Shown: positions 5,259 to 11,183 of the stretch, piece after piece
Position numbering within the stretch: the first letter of the stretch is position 1
Layout of the letters: each line of letters opens with the position of its first letter
Assembly (NCBI RefSeq): GCF_024582835.1
Contig: NZ_CP102098.1
Span: 1-13,637 of the forward strand
Direction: 5' to 3'
Source of the DNA: Vibrio japonicus
GTDB taxonomy: Bacteria; Pseudomonadota; Gammaproteobacteria; Enterobacterales; Vibrionaceae
Length of the DNA stretch: 13,637 nucleotides
Program-made: the position numbers and the translations under genes
The notes under the pieces: generated by a model
Seen by the model: the letters and a program-made list of their open reading frames with translations, nothing else
What the model was told of the DNA's origin: nothing
Database searches by the model: none

Positions 5259-7770
5259 AGTCCGGGGCGGTGAATCAGGTATTAAGGAGTATCTGGAGAA
5301 TGGCCAGAAGCAGGGCCGCGAATTTGACCGCGACACACTGGACGAGCGCGTTATTTTGTCGGGTGATTTAGAGCTAACCGACAGTGTTATAAATGGAATG
5401 GGCAAGCAGGGTGAAAAATATCTGCATATTACTTTGGCGTTCCGTGAGGATGAAATAAGCCGTGAGGCTTTGCAGAATATAACCGATGAATTTAAAGAGT
5501 TTGCCTTTTCAGCATATCAAGATGATGAGTTTAATTTTTATGCTGAGGCACACTTGCCGAAAATTAAAAGCTATAACCACCGTGGAACAGGTGAGTTTAT
5601 AGAGCGAAAGCCACACGTTCATATTGTGATACCTGAACAGAATTTGTTAAGCGGTCACAATTTAAACCCGCTTGGCAAAGTTGAGCAGCAGACTAAATTC
5701 CTTGAGGCATTCCAGGAACATATTAACGCCAAATATGGATTAGCCAGCCCGAAGGATCACCAGCGCCTAGAGCTGACCGGCGAACATGAAATGATAAGCC
5801 GATATAAAGGTGATGTATTCACCGGGCAAGGTGGAGAGATTAAAAACGAGCTGTTGGCCGCTGTTATAAAAAACAACGTCAACGACTGGCAGCAGTTCCG
5901 GGAGCTGGCCGCCGAGTTTGGCGAGGTGAAAGAGCGCCGGGGCGGTGAGTACCTGAATATAAAGCCGGAAGGTGCCGCCAAGGGTGTGAACCTGAAAGAG
6001 CCGCTTTTTTCGCGTGAGTTTATCGAGTTGCCAACCGCTCAGAAGGTGCAGAAGTTGGCCGCCGAGCAGGGCGGGGGGTACAGCACACCAGGGCGACCCA
6101 AGCCGACACCGGAGCAGATCAGCGAGCGCCTGAAAGAGTGGCACGAAGTCCGCGCCCGTGAGGTGCGTTACCTCAATTCCGGCAACCGGAAAATGTACGC
6201 CGAATATAAGGCCGCCGACCAGGAGCGCCGCCGCGAGATTCTGGCCGACCGTGAACAACGATTTAACGCCAAATGGAGAACAGCAGACTATGAGCAACCA
6301 GGACAGCACCGAGCAGCTTTTGCCGATCTTAACAACGATTTGCGAACAGCAGGCCGCCATATCGAATCAGCTAGCCGAGTTGATGGAGGCGTTGAACAAG
6401 CAGCCGGAGGGATCGCTAATAGACGAACTCGCAGAGCTGTTAGCGCCGCTATCCAACGACTTAACGGAAATCAAACAGAGATTGGCCAACAGCGAGAGCA
6501 GCGACCAGAGCGAGCCGCCCGCCGACAGTCTGACAGCGTAGCCAGTCAGTACCGCCGCGACTTGGCAGAGCAGCGACAGCAGCAGACCGGCCAACAGGGT
6601 GAAATGGTACAGATCAAGCGCGAGCTGGACGCCGCCCGCCTACTGGCCGCCACCAGTCAGAGCCACGGCGTACAGCCGGAGCGGTACGAAATCACCAAGG
6701 GCAAGGACGGCAGCGACCGGATCAAGTGCGGCACCCGAAACCTGAACGTGTCGGATTTTCTGACCAAGGAGCTAAACCTACCGTGGCAGCAGGCCCGCGA
6801 GATTTTGCGCGACATCTACGCCGAGCAGCAGGCCCAGGAGCCGCAGAAACAGCACCGAGCCAGACCCCGCGCCGAGTTGTGGGCCGAGTACCGCGACCAC
6901 TGGAAACCGGCACAGCGCGAGGCCAAGGGCGAGGCATGGGAGCAGCAGAAGGAGCGCGACAAGCAGCGCCGGGGCGAGTTGCGGCAACAGTGGTACACCC
7001 GGAAAAACCGCATCGAGGGCGACAAGGGGTTAACCAGGGCACAGCGCCGCGCCGCTTTGTCCGTGGCCCGGATGGAAAAGGCACTTGCTGACAAGGCGCT
7101 ATCGGAGCAGATCAAGGACGAACGCCAGGCATTGAAAGAACGGTTTAACAAGCCGCCCGCCGAGCAGTTCCGGGAGTTCCTGACCGAGAAGGCCCAGCAA
7201 GGCGATCAGGCCGCCCTTTTGGAGTTGCGCCGACAGGCCGACAGACCCAGCCAGGCAGAGCCAGGAACGCCAACAGTGGAAGGGCAGCAGCAGGAGCAGG
7301 CCGCGCCGATCATGCGCCGCCTGAGCTATCAGGTAGATCGCCGGGGCGATGTTCATTACAGCGATGACCGAGGCCGCCGCCTGTTTACCGATGCAGGCCG
7401 GGAGGTTCGCACATACCAGACCAAGCCCCAGGAGCTGGAAACCGCCCTACGGCTGGCCGTGCAGAAGTTTGGCCCGAAGCTGACAGTTAACGGCACCGAT
7501 GAATATAAAAAGGCCGTGCTGGACGTTGTGGCCGCCAGTGGTATGCGCGTCACCTTTGCCGATCCGGCAATGGAGCAGGCCCGGCAGCAACGGGAACAGG
7601 CCGCCCGCCGTGTTCAACAGTTTGACCAGGAGCGTAACCAGGCCGCCCGCAAGGCCGCCCAGGAGCGCGAACAGCAACGCCAAAAGGAAAGGGAGGAACA
7701 GCAGCAGGAGAAAGAGAGAGAGCAGCGGAGAAGCCGCAGCAAGGGCCGCGATGGTGGCCACGGACTTTAA
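5248..7770 (+). CDS. MOBP-like relaxase with C-terminal LPD7 domain
   Basis: This 840-residue nicking and strand-transfer enzyme begins MLIRVRGGESGIKEYLENG. Tyr15 is the likely catalytic tyrosine. Metal-binding histidines are proposed as His102 (AEAHLPKIKSY) and the HxH pair His123/His125 (RKPHVHIVIPE). Residues 1 to about 190 form the relaxase domain. Residues about 340-450 are a low-complexity Arg/Gln/Ala stretch that carries another gene in a second frame. Residues about 470-560 contain NVSDFLTKELNLPWQQA, common in long TraI/MobA-type proteins. Residues about 690-770 look like an LPD7 domain (SYQVDRRGDVHYSDDRG, ALRLAVQKFG, VNGTDEYKKAVLDV). A Gln/Arg/Glu coiled tail ends the protein. The ATG overlaps the end of mobC and has no clear ribosome site, so translation is coupled. 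I cannot place it in a MOB subfamily beyond a general MOBP likeness. Confidence 0.9.
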   Translation: MLIRVRGGESGIKEYLENGQKQGREFDRDTLDERVILSGDLELTDSVINGMGKQGEKYLHITLAFREDEISREALQNITDEFKEFAFSAYQDDEFNFYAEAHLPKIKSYNHRGTGEFIERKPHVHIVIPEQNLLSGHNLNPLGKVEQQTKFLEAFQEHINAKYGLASPKDHQRLELTGEHEMISRYKGDVFTGQGGEIKNELLAAVIKNNVNDWQQFRELAAEFGEVKERRGGEYLNIKPEGAAKGVNLKEPLFSREFIELPTAQKVQKLAAEQGGGYSTPGRPKPTPEQISERLKEWHEVRAREVRYLNSGNRKMYAEYKAADQERRREILADREQRFNAKWRTADYEQPGQHRAAFADLNNDLRTAGRHIESASRVDGGVEQAAGGIANRRTRRAVSAAIQRLNGNQTEIGQQREQRPERAARRQSDSVASQYRRDLAEQRQQQTGQQGEMVQIKRELDAARLLAATSQSHGVQPERYEITKGKDGSDRIKCGTRNLNVSDFLTKELNLPWQQAREILRDIYAEQQAQEPQKQHRARPRAELWAEYRDHWKPAQREAKGEAWEQQKERDKQRRGELRQQWYTRKNRIEGDKGLTRAQRRAALSVARMEKALADKALSEQIKDERQALKERFNKPPAEQFREFLTEKAQQGDQAALLELRRQADRPSQAEPGTPTVEGQQQEQAAPIMRRLSYQVDRRGDVHYSDDRGRRLFTDAGREVRTYQTKPQELETALRLAVQKFGPKLTVNGTDEYKKAVLDVVAASGMRVTFADPAMEQARQQREQAARRVQQFDQERNQAARKAAQEREQQRQKEREEQQQEKEREQRRSRSKGRDGGHGL
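6290..6541 (+). CDS. Gene nested in the relaxase gene: 83-residue acidic helical protein (TraH/MobB-like position)
   Basis: In the frame shifted by +1 from the relaxase, ATG 6290 opens an 83-codon frame (MSNQDSTEQLLPILTTICEQ, later LMEALNKQ, LIDELAELLAPL and EIKQRLANSES). Leu and Ile are spaced in heptads, Asp/Glu greatly outnumber Lys/Arg, and it ends at TAG 6539-6541. GGAG at 6275-6278 lies 11 bases before the ATG, which is loose but usable. The overlapped relaxase segment (residues 348-431) is low-complexity Arg/Gln/Ala, which suggests that selection acts on the nested frame. RP4 carries acidic TraH inside traI, where it stabilises the relaxosome, and RSF1010 carries mobB inside mobA. A relaxosome role here is an inference from position, acidity and helicity, not from sequence identity. 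The frame is open further upstream (ATG 6158), but that stretch lacks protein-like composition. Confidence 0.6.
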   Translation: MSNQDSTEQLLPILTTICEQQAAISNQLAELMEALNKQPEGSLIDELAELLAPLSNDLTEIKQRLANSESSDQSEPPADSLTA

Positions 7771-7791
7771 CCAATACAGGAGCTTTACCCT

Positions 7792-7977
7792 ATGAGCGAT
7801 CGGGATATTAGACGGGCCGAGATCGAGGCCCGATTAGAACACCTTTACAACGAGCAGCACGCTTTAGAAACGAGAAAGGAAATGGGAGAAGGCTATTTTG
7901 ATGACTTCGACCAATCCACGTTGGATATGGTGAACACCGAGATCACCGAAATGGAAGCACTCAGGAACTTGGCATAA
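7792..7977 (+). CDS. Small charged helical protein, unknown function
   Basis: This 61-residue protein (start MSDRDIRRAEIEARLEHLYN) is mostly helical with an acidic centre and C-terminus. A CAGGAG ribosome site lies about nine bases before ATG 7792. The gene starts 21 bp after the relaxase stop and its own stop overlaps the ribosome site of the next gene, so it belongs to the mobilization operon. No membrane segment, signal or catalytic motif is visible. I do not recognise the family; a relaxosome-associated role is possible only from its position. Confidence 0.72.
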   Translation: MSDRDIRRAEIEARLEHLYNEQHALETRKEMGEGYFDDFDQSTLDMVNTEITEMEALRNLA

Positions 7978-7990
7978 GGAGAGCAACACA

Positions 7991-8950
7991 ATGGAGCTTC
8001 AAGAACAGATCAGTAAAGAGCGCGAGAAGTTGGCCAAACTGGATGCCGAGAAAGCCCAGGCAGAGCAGCAGGGCGATCAGGCGAAAGTGGCCGAGCTGGC
8101 CGAGCAGGTACACCGCACCCACGCCGATATTAAGGCGCTGGAGGCACAAGCCGACTTGCTGGCCACCTACTCAGGAGAGGAAGGCCACGAACCAGAGGCC
8201 AAGGAAGAAATGGAAGTCAGCAGCAACAGCCGCACGGTTTACCAGCGAGGCGGGCGGGCTACCACCTTCCGCAGTTCAATCTATGACGTTGCCGACCGTA
8301 TGGGCATGAACGCAACCGTTACAAAAACATCGGTCAGCGTAGAGCTGGACAGCACACAACGGGGCATGGTGTCCGCTGGAGTCACCACACTGGACGACTT
8401 GGCCAAGAACCAGCAACAGAGCAGTTCACTGGACAAGATGCGCCGCGACTTCGACCGGCAGCACCAGGGCGAGGAAAAAGAGCGCGAGCGCGAGGCCGAG
8501 AAGTTGAGCCAGTTTGTCCGAGGTGGCACCGCCGAGAGGGGCCAGGTACAGCAGAGCGACCGCCGCCAGGAACAGGACGCCGAGCTATCCGGCAGCTTTG
8601 GCCCAGCCCGCGACTACAAGCCGGAGCCGCAGCGAGAGCAGGAGAAAGCCGCCACGCATAATCAGACCCCCCAGGCAGAGCAGGAAGCCGCCCAGGGCGT
8701 AGAGATTGACGGCCAGCACTTCCGGCACATGGAGGACGGCGACCGGGTGCGGGGTGAAATCGTCAACACCGTGGAGATGGAGGACGGCAGCAAGTTCTAT
8801 GCAGTGGAGGCCACCGGCCCCGACTGGGAAACCGACCGGGTTCTAGTGCCTGCCACCGAGCAGGAACACGAGATAGGCGACCGGATCAGGGCGACTATGC
8901 AGGCTGACGAGGTGAACACCCGCGAGGATGCCAACGAACTGACCAGGTAA
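7991..8950 (+). CDS. 319-residue charged coiled-coil protein with a C-terminal beta-rich domain, unknown function
   Basis: The start at ATG 7991 has a strong AAGGAG site nine bases upstream, at the end of the preceding gene. Residues 1-75 are a Glu/Lys/Ala coiled coil. Residues about 85-135 (from RTVYQRGGRATTFRSSIYD, through GMNATVTKTSVSVEL) look folded. Residues about 140-230 are Gln/Glu/Arg-rich and low complexity. Residues about 235-319 alternate hydrophobic and charged positions (GDRVRGEIVNTVEME, KFYAVEAT, DRVLVPATEQEHEIGDRIRA) like a small beta barrel. That last part resembles segments found in large TraI-type polyvalent proteins, but I cannot name it. It is the last gene before a hairpin. 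An iteron-like C-tract repeat lies within its coding sequence at 8654-8677. Confidence 0.75.
   Translation: MELQEQISKEREKLAKLDAEKAQAEQQGDQAKVAELAEQVHRTHADIKALEAQADLLATYSGEEGHEPEAKEEMEVSSNSRTVYQRGGRATTFRSSIYDVADRMGMNATVTKTSVSVELDSTQRGMVSAGVTTLDDLAKNQQQSSSLDKMRRDFDRQHQGEEKEREREAEKLSQFVRGGTAERGQVQQSDRRQEQDAELSGSFGPARDYKPEPQREQEKAATHNQTPQAEQEAAQGVEIDGQHFRHMEDGDRVRGEIVNTVEMEDGSKFYAVEATGPDWETDRVLVPATEQEHEIGDRIRATMQADEVNTREDANELTR
8654..8677 (+). repeat. C-tract repeat copy inside a gene (CGCATAATCAGACCCCCC core)
   Basis: The run ACGCATAATCAGA, six Cs and AGGCA recurs almost exactly at 10344-10369, where the C-run is eight long. The core is about 15 of 19 identical to the oriV iteron CGTTAAATCCGACCCCCCC. 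It lies in a low-complexity part of the 319-residue protein. Confidence 0.6.
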
Positions 8951-8958
8951 AAAAGAAA

Positions 8959-8985
8959 GGGCGCTGTAGCAGAGCCGCAGCGCCC
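8959..8985. other. Hairpin after the mobilization operon
   Basis: An 8-bp perfect stem (8959-8966 with 8978-8985, GGGCGCTG/CAGCGCCC) with an 11-base loop lies nine bases after the stop codon of the last mobilization gene. There is no T-run on the plus side, so it is at best a weak terminator or an RNA-stabilising end. Confidence 0.45.
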
Positions 8986-8997
8986 ACCACCAACCAG

Positions 8998-9014
8998 CTA
9001 ATCCAATGCACGGG
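8998..9014 (+). repeat. Boundary motif copy B (CTAATCCAATGCACGGG)
   Basis: This copy is identical over 17 bp to copy A (660-676, opposite strand). It lies 23 bp before the ATG of the first microprotein. Similarity to the repA leader continues downstream through an AACTARGGAGA ribosome-site block (9019-9029). Confidence 0.8.
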
Positions 9015-9037
9015 TTTTAACTAAGGAGATGGTAAGC

Positions 9038-9259
9038 ATGAGTATAACAGCCGATAGGTCTAAATGTCCTACACCAAAGCCGCGAGATTGGGCCGCTATC
9101 GCTATTTTGTGCCTCATTGGCACCGGAGCCATTAGCGCCCCGCTGATGGCCTACGCCGTCCACACGCACCGGGAGAATATCGCCCAGGGCCATGATCTTG
9201 TTGAGCAGTGGCAGGATGCCACCCTGTACCGCCGTTTGCACGGGGAGGGCACCGAATGA
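9038..9259 (+). CDS. Membrane microprotein, 73 residues, unknown function
   Basis: I chose ATG 9038 because AAGGAG at 9023-9028 sits nine bases upstream; the ATG at 9029 directly abuts the ribosome site and cannot be used well. The protein has a hydrophilic N-terminus of about 17 residues. One hydrophobic helix follows (about 20-41, WAAIAILCLIGTGAISAPLM). The C-terminal tail is amphipathic and charged (HRENIAQGHDLVEQWQDATL). It is the first of three genes joined by ATGA overlaps, the third being an exported protease. It might be an inner-membrane partner or regulator of that protease, but no family is recognised. Confidence 0.7.
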   Translation: MSITADRSKCPTPKPRDWAAIAILCLIGTGAISAPLMAYAVHTHRENIAQGHDLVEQWQDATLYRRLHGEGTE

Positions 9260-9393
9260 AAGCCGTTGCCCTTGCCGCTTATATCACGTTCAGCGCCTCG
9301 CTGATCGTATCCGTTGCCGCCGCGACAGAAGCCGCCACCAACCGCCAGGCCGTTGAAGCGTTCGCCGCTCAGGTGCAGGAGGTGCGGCCATGA
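9256..9393 (+). CDS. Membrane or exported microprotein, 45 residues, unknown function
   Basis: This 45-residue frame starts at ATG 9256, sharing ATGA with the stop of the previous gene, and ends with ATGA shared with the protease start. It has a hydrophobic N-terminal half (MKAVALAAYITFSASLIVSV) that could be a signal peptide or a single membrane helix. The second half is a short amphipathic helix (TNRQAVEAFAAQVQEV). The tight overlaps on both sides are the main support for its being a real gene. No ribosome site is obvious beyond GGAGGGC just upstream within the preceding gene. No family is recognised. Confidence 0.6.
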   Translation: MKAVALAAYITFSASLIVSVAAATEAATNRQAVEAFAAQVQEVRP

Positions 9394-10226
9394 TCCGCAG
9401 ACTGTTAGCCGTGTTAGCCGCTGCCGTACTTGCCACCGTGGCGACCGTTGCCCAGGCGAATGACTGGCGAGAGCAAGCCGCCGATGTTCTGCCGTCAGTT
9501 GTGACCGTGAAAACCGTAGACGCAGCAACGGCCAGCCGAGTGATGGAGATCCCCGGCTTTCGTCTGGGATGGGCCACCAAAGCCACCGAATACCTAAACC
9601 GCTGGCTGACCGGCTGGCGACCGACACCCACCGACCAGACCCCGACCTATGACAGCACCGGATTTGTGGTAGAGATCGAGGGCCGTTCGTATGTGATGAC
9701 CGCCGCGCATTCCGTGGAGGCTATGAGCAGGGCAGGGTTTACCGTTATCACCGCAGAGGGTGAGCAACACGCCGCGCAGCTTATCGGCCATGAGCCGCGC
9801 CACAGAGGCGCAGACGTTGCCCTGTTAGCCGTGCCGACCCTGAACCGGCCCGCGCTGCCGTTCGCCGCAGGAACGGAGCGAGGGGAGCCGGTGGCCGCCG
9901 TAGGAGGCCCGGCAGGATTTAGCGAGAGTATCAGCGCCGGGATCGTGAGCCACCCGCGCCGGTCATGGCTGGCCACGTCCAGGAACAACGAAGTTTTGAG
10001 GGGAGGGCGCGACCTGATCCAGATAGATGCCAGAATTTACCAGGGCAGCAGTGGCGGCCCGGTGATTAACCAGGCCGGTGAAGTTGTGGGCGTGGTGAGC
10101 TTCACCCATAACCCTACCGGGTTTGGGTTTCTGGTGAACGCCAAGGATGCACAGCAGGCCGCCCAGCGTATCGCTACCCGTTGCAGCACCGCGAACCCTT
10201 GCGACTGGCTGGCCGTTGTCCAATAA
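9390..10226 (+). CDS. Exported trypsin-like serine protease (DegP/HtrA fold, no PDZ)
   Basis: This 278-residue protein has a clear signal peptide (MIRRLLAVLAAAVLATVATV, cleavage likely after AQA at residue 23). A chymotrypsin-fold domain follows. The triad reads His107 (MTAAHSV), Asp142 (GADVALLAV) and Ser221 (GSSGGPV). GFGFLVN near 244-250 fits the end of the second barrel. There is no PDZ domain, unlike DegP or DegQ. Two cysteines near the end (265 and 271) could form a disulfide, consistent with the periplasm. AGGTGCAGGAGG lies just upstream of the start, which overlaps the microprotein stop. Plasmid maintenance does not need such an enzyme; it might act on envelope proteins during mating, exclude other plasmids, or respond to stress. 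These are inferences, and the substrate is unknown. Confidence 0.88.
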   Translation: MIRRLLAVLAAAVLATVATVAQANDWREQAADVLPSVVTVKTVDAATASRVMEIPGFRLGWATKATEYLNRWLTGWRPTPTDQTPTYDSTGFVVEIEGRSYVMTAAHSVEAMSRAGFTVITAEGEQHAAQLIGHEPRHRGADVALLAVPTLNRPALPFAAGTERGEPVAAVGGPAGFSESISAGIVSHPRRSWLATSRNNEVLRGGRDLIQIDARIYQGSSGGPVINQAGEVVGVVSFTHNPTGFGFLVNAKDAQQAAQRIATRCSTANPCDWLAVVQ

Positions 10227-10251
10227 AAAAGCCCGGCACACTGGCCGGGCT
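10224..10251 (-). terminator. Hairpin with a T-run on the minus strand, after the protease gene
   Basis: An 8-bp stem (10230-10237 with 10244-10251, AGCCCGGC/GCCGGGCT) has six As on its left side, giving a T-run only for minus-strand transcripts. It directly follows the protease stop codon. It would block antisense transcription into the protease operon. On the plus strand it may be a weak terminator. Confidence 0.45.
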
Positions 10252-10324
10252 GCCTCCTGTCCTACTACACCGCGCCCGCTTCCATGCTGGCCCTGATGCT
10301 GAAACCAGTCTAACCACAGAGCCA

Positions 10325-10364
10325 CGCATAATCACCCCCCCCTACGCATAATCAGACCCCCCCC
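10325..10364 (+). repeat. Pair of 20-bp C-tract direct repeats
   Basis: CGCATAATCA followed by eight Cs (10325-10342) and CGCATAATCAGA followed by eight Cs (10345-10364) recur at 20 bp. The second is almost identical to a copy inside the 319-residue protein gene at 8654-8677. Both resemble the oriV iterons. They might be displaced Rep-binding sites or remains of a multi-repeat insertion-sequence end. From 10252 to 10320 nothing else is seen. Confidence 0.65.
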
Positions 10365-10392
10365 AGGCACCGGCCCGGCAAGGGCCGCCCGC

Positions 10393-10506
10393 TGTCGCAT
10401 AACTCCTAACTAATGAGACACCGAATAATTGGCCGGAACTGTCGCATAAATGTGTTCCATAAGTTATGGTTCTTTTGTTCTATTAAAAAATCCGTAGAAT
10501 GCGACA
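10393..10506. promoter_or_regulatory. Probable res site of the adjacent resolvase
   Basis: TGTCGCATAA occurs at 10393 and 10440, and its inverse (ATGCGACA) ends at 10506. The first copy pairs with inverted TAATGAGACA to make a 28-bp imperfect palindrome (10393-10420), the usual size of a Tn3-type subsite I. The second (from 10440) and third (to 10506) half-sites would anchor subsites II and III. The total of 114 bp and the position directly before the resolvase ATG fit a Tn3-family res. The resolvase promoter should lie inside and be autoregulated. Confidence 0.65.
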
Positions 10507-10515
10507 GGTAGGCAG

Positions 10516-11142
10516 ATGGAAACGAGAGACACAGACACCCCCGACTTGTTCACGGGACGAATGACGTTCGGTTATGCCCGTGTCAGCACTAAGGCCCAGG
10601 ACTTCGGTGGCCAGGTAGAGCAGTTGGAGGCGGCAGGCTGTAACCAGGTATTTGCCGAGAAGATCACCGCCAGGCACCAAAACCGCCCGGAGCTTCAAAA
10701 GATGCTGTCCAAGTTGCGGGCCGGTGATGTTGTGATAGTCACCCGTCTGGATCGACTGGCCCGCAGCACCCGCGACTTGCTGATGCTAGTGGAACAGATA
10801 CATGAAGCCGGGGCAGGGTTTAAGAGCTTGGCAGAACCGTGGGCCGATACCACAACACCAGCCGGTAAAATGGTTCTGACCGTTTTTGCGGGCATAGCGG
10901 AGTTTGAGAGGGCGTTAATCAAGGAACGCACCGATATAGGCCGAGCAGAGGCGCGAAAACGGGGCGTTTACATGGGGCCGCCGGTTAAGATGACAGACGA
11001 TAAACGTGCCGCCCTTTTGGAATTATTGGCGTCAGGCAAAACCCCCACAGAGGCCGCCCGAATTTTTGGAATCCACCGATCCACGGTGTACCGGATCACA
11101 CGCCAGGAAGAAAAGAAGCAGCTAAAAGAGAAAGCCAGTTAA
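10516..11142 (+). CDS. Small serine recombinase (resolvase/invertase family)
   Basis: This 208-residue protein has the resolvase N-terminal catalytic domain (residues about 17-155). It contains FGYARVSTKAQDF with catalytic Ser24, the active-site arginine region RLDRLARSTRDL (about 77-88), and the long E-helix FAGIAEFERALIKERT. A C-terminal helix-turn-helix follows (SGKTPTEAARIFGIHRSTVY, about 173-192). The length is typical of Tn3-type resolvases. I took ATG 10516; ATG 10561 (residue 16) is also possible and would start right at the conserved domain, and neither has a strong ribosome site. With the res-like site upstream it most likely converts plasmid dimers to monomers, as ResP-type resolvases do on IncW plasmids. 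No transposase or terminal inverted repeats are nearby. Confidence 0.9.
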   Translation: METRDTDTPDLFTGRMTFGYARVSTKAQDFGGQVEQLEAAGCNQVFAEKITARHQNRPELQKMLSKLRAGDVVIVTRLDRLARSTRDLLMLVEQIHEAGAGFKSLAEPWADTTTPAGKMVLTVFAGIAEFERALIKERTDIGRAEARKRGVYMGPPVKMTDDKRAALLELLASGKTPTEAARIFGIHRSTVYRITRQEEKKQLKEKAS

Positions 11143-11145
11143 ACC

Positions 11146-11160
11146 AATCCAATGCACGGG
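11146..11160 (+). repeat. Boundary motif copy C (AATCCAATGCACGGG)
   Basis: This 15-bp copy lies three bases after the resolvase stop codon and 23 bp before the repA ATG. The following bases (AACTAGGGAGA at 11165-11175) match those after copy B, so the leaders of repA and of the protease operon share about 30 bp. Confidence 0.8.
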
Positions 11161-11183
11161 ATTGAACTAGGGAGAAAATAACC

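Noticed and set aside
6726..7091. Second nested frame in the relaxase gene
   Set aside because: Arg/Pro/Gly/Ala-rich product typical of GC-rich off-frame reading, without ribosome site or helical pattern, unlike the frame at 6290-6541.
8043..8309. Overlapping frame in the 319-residue protein gene
   Set aside because: Arg/Pro/Trp-rich off-frame product with no ribosome site.
10321..11160. Resolvase as part of a Tn3-family transposon
   Set aside because: No transposase gene and no 38-bp-type terminal inverted repeats are visible; a plasmid multimer resolution role explains the resolvase and res better.
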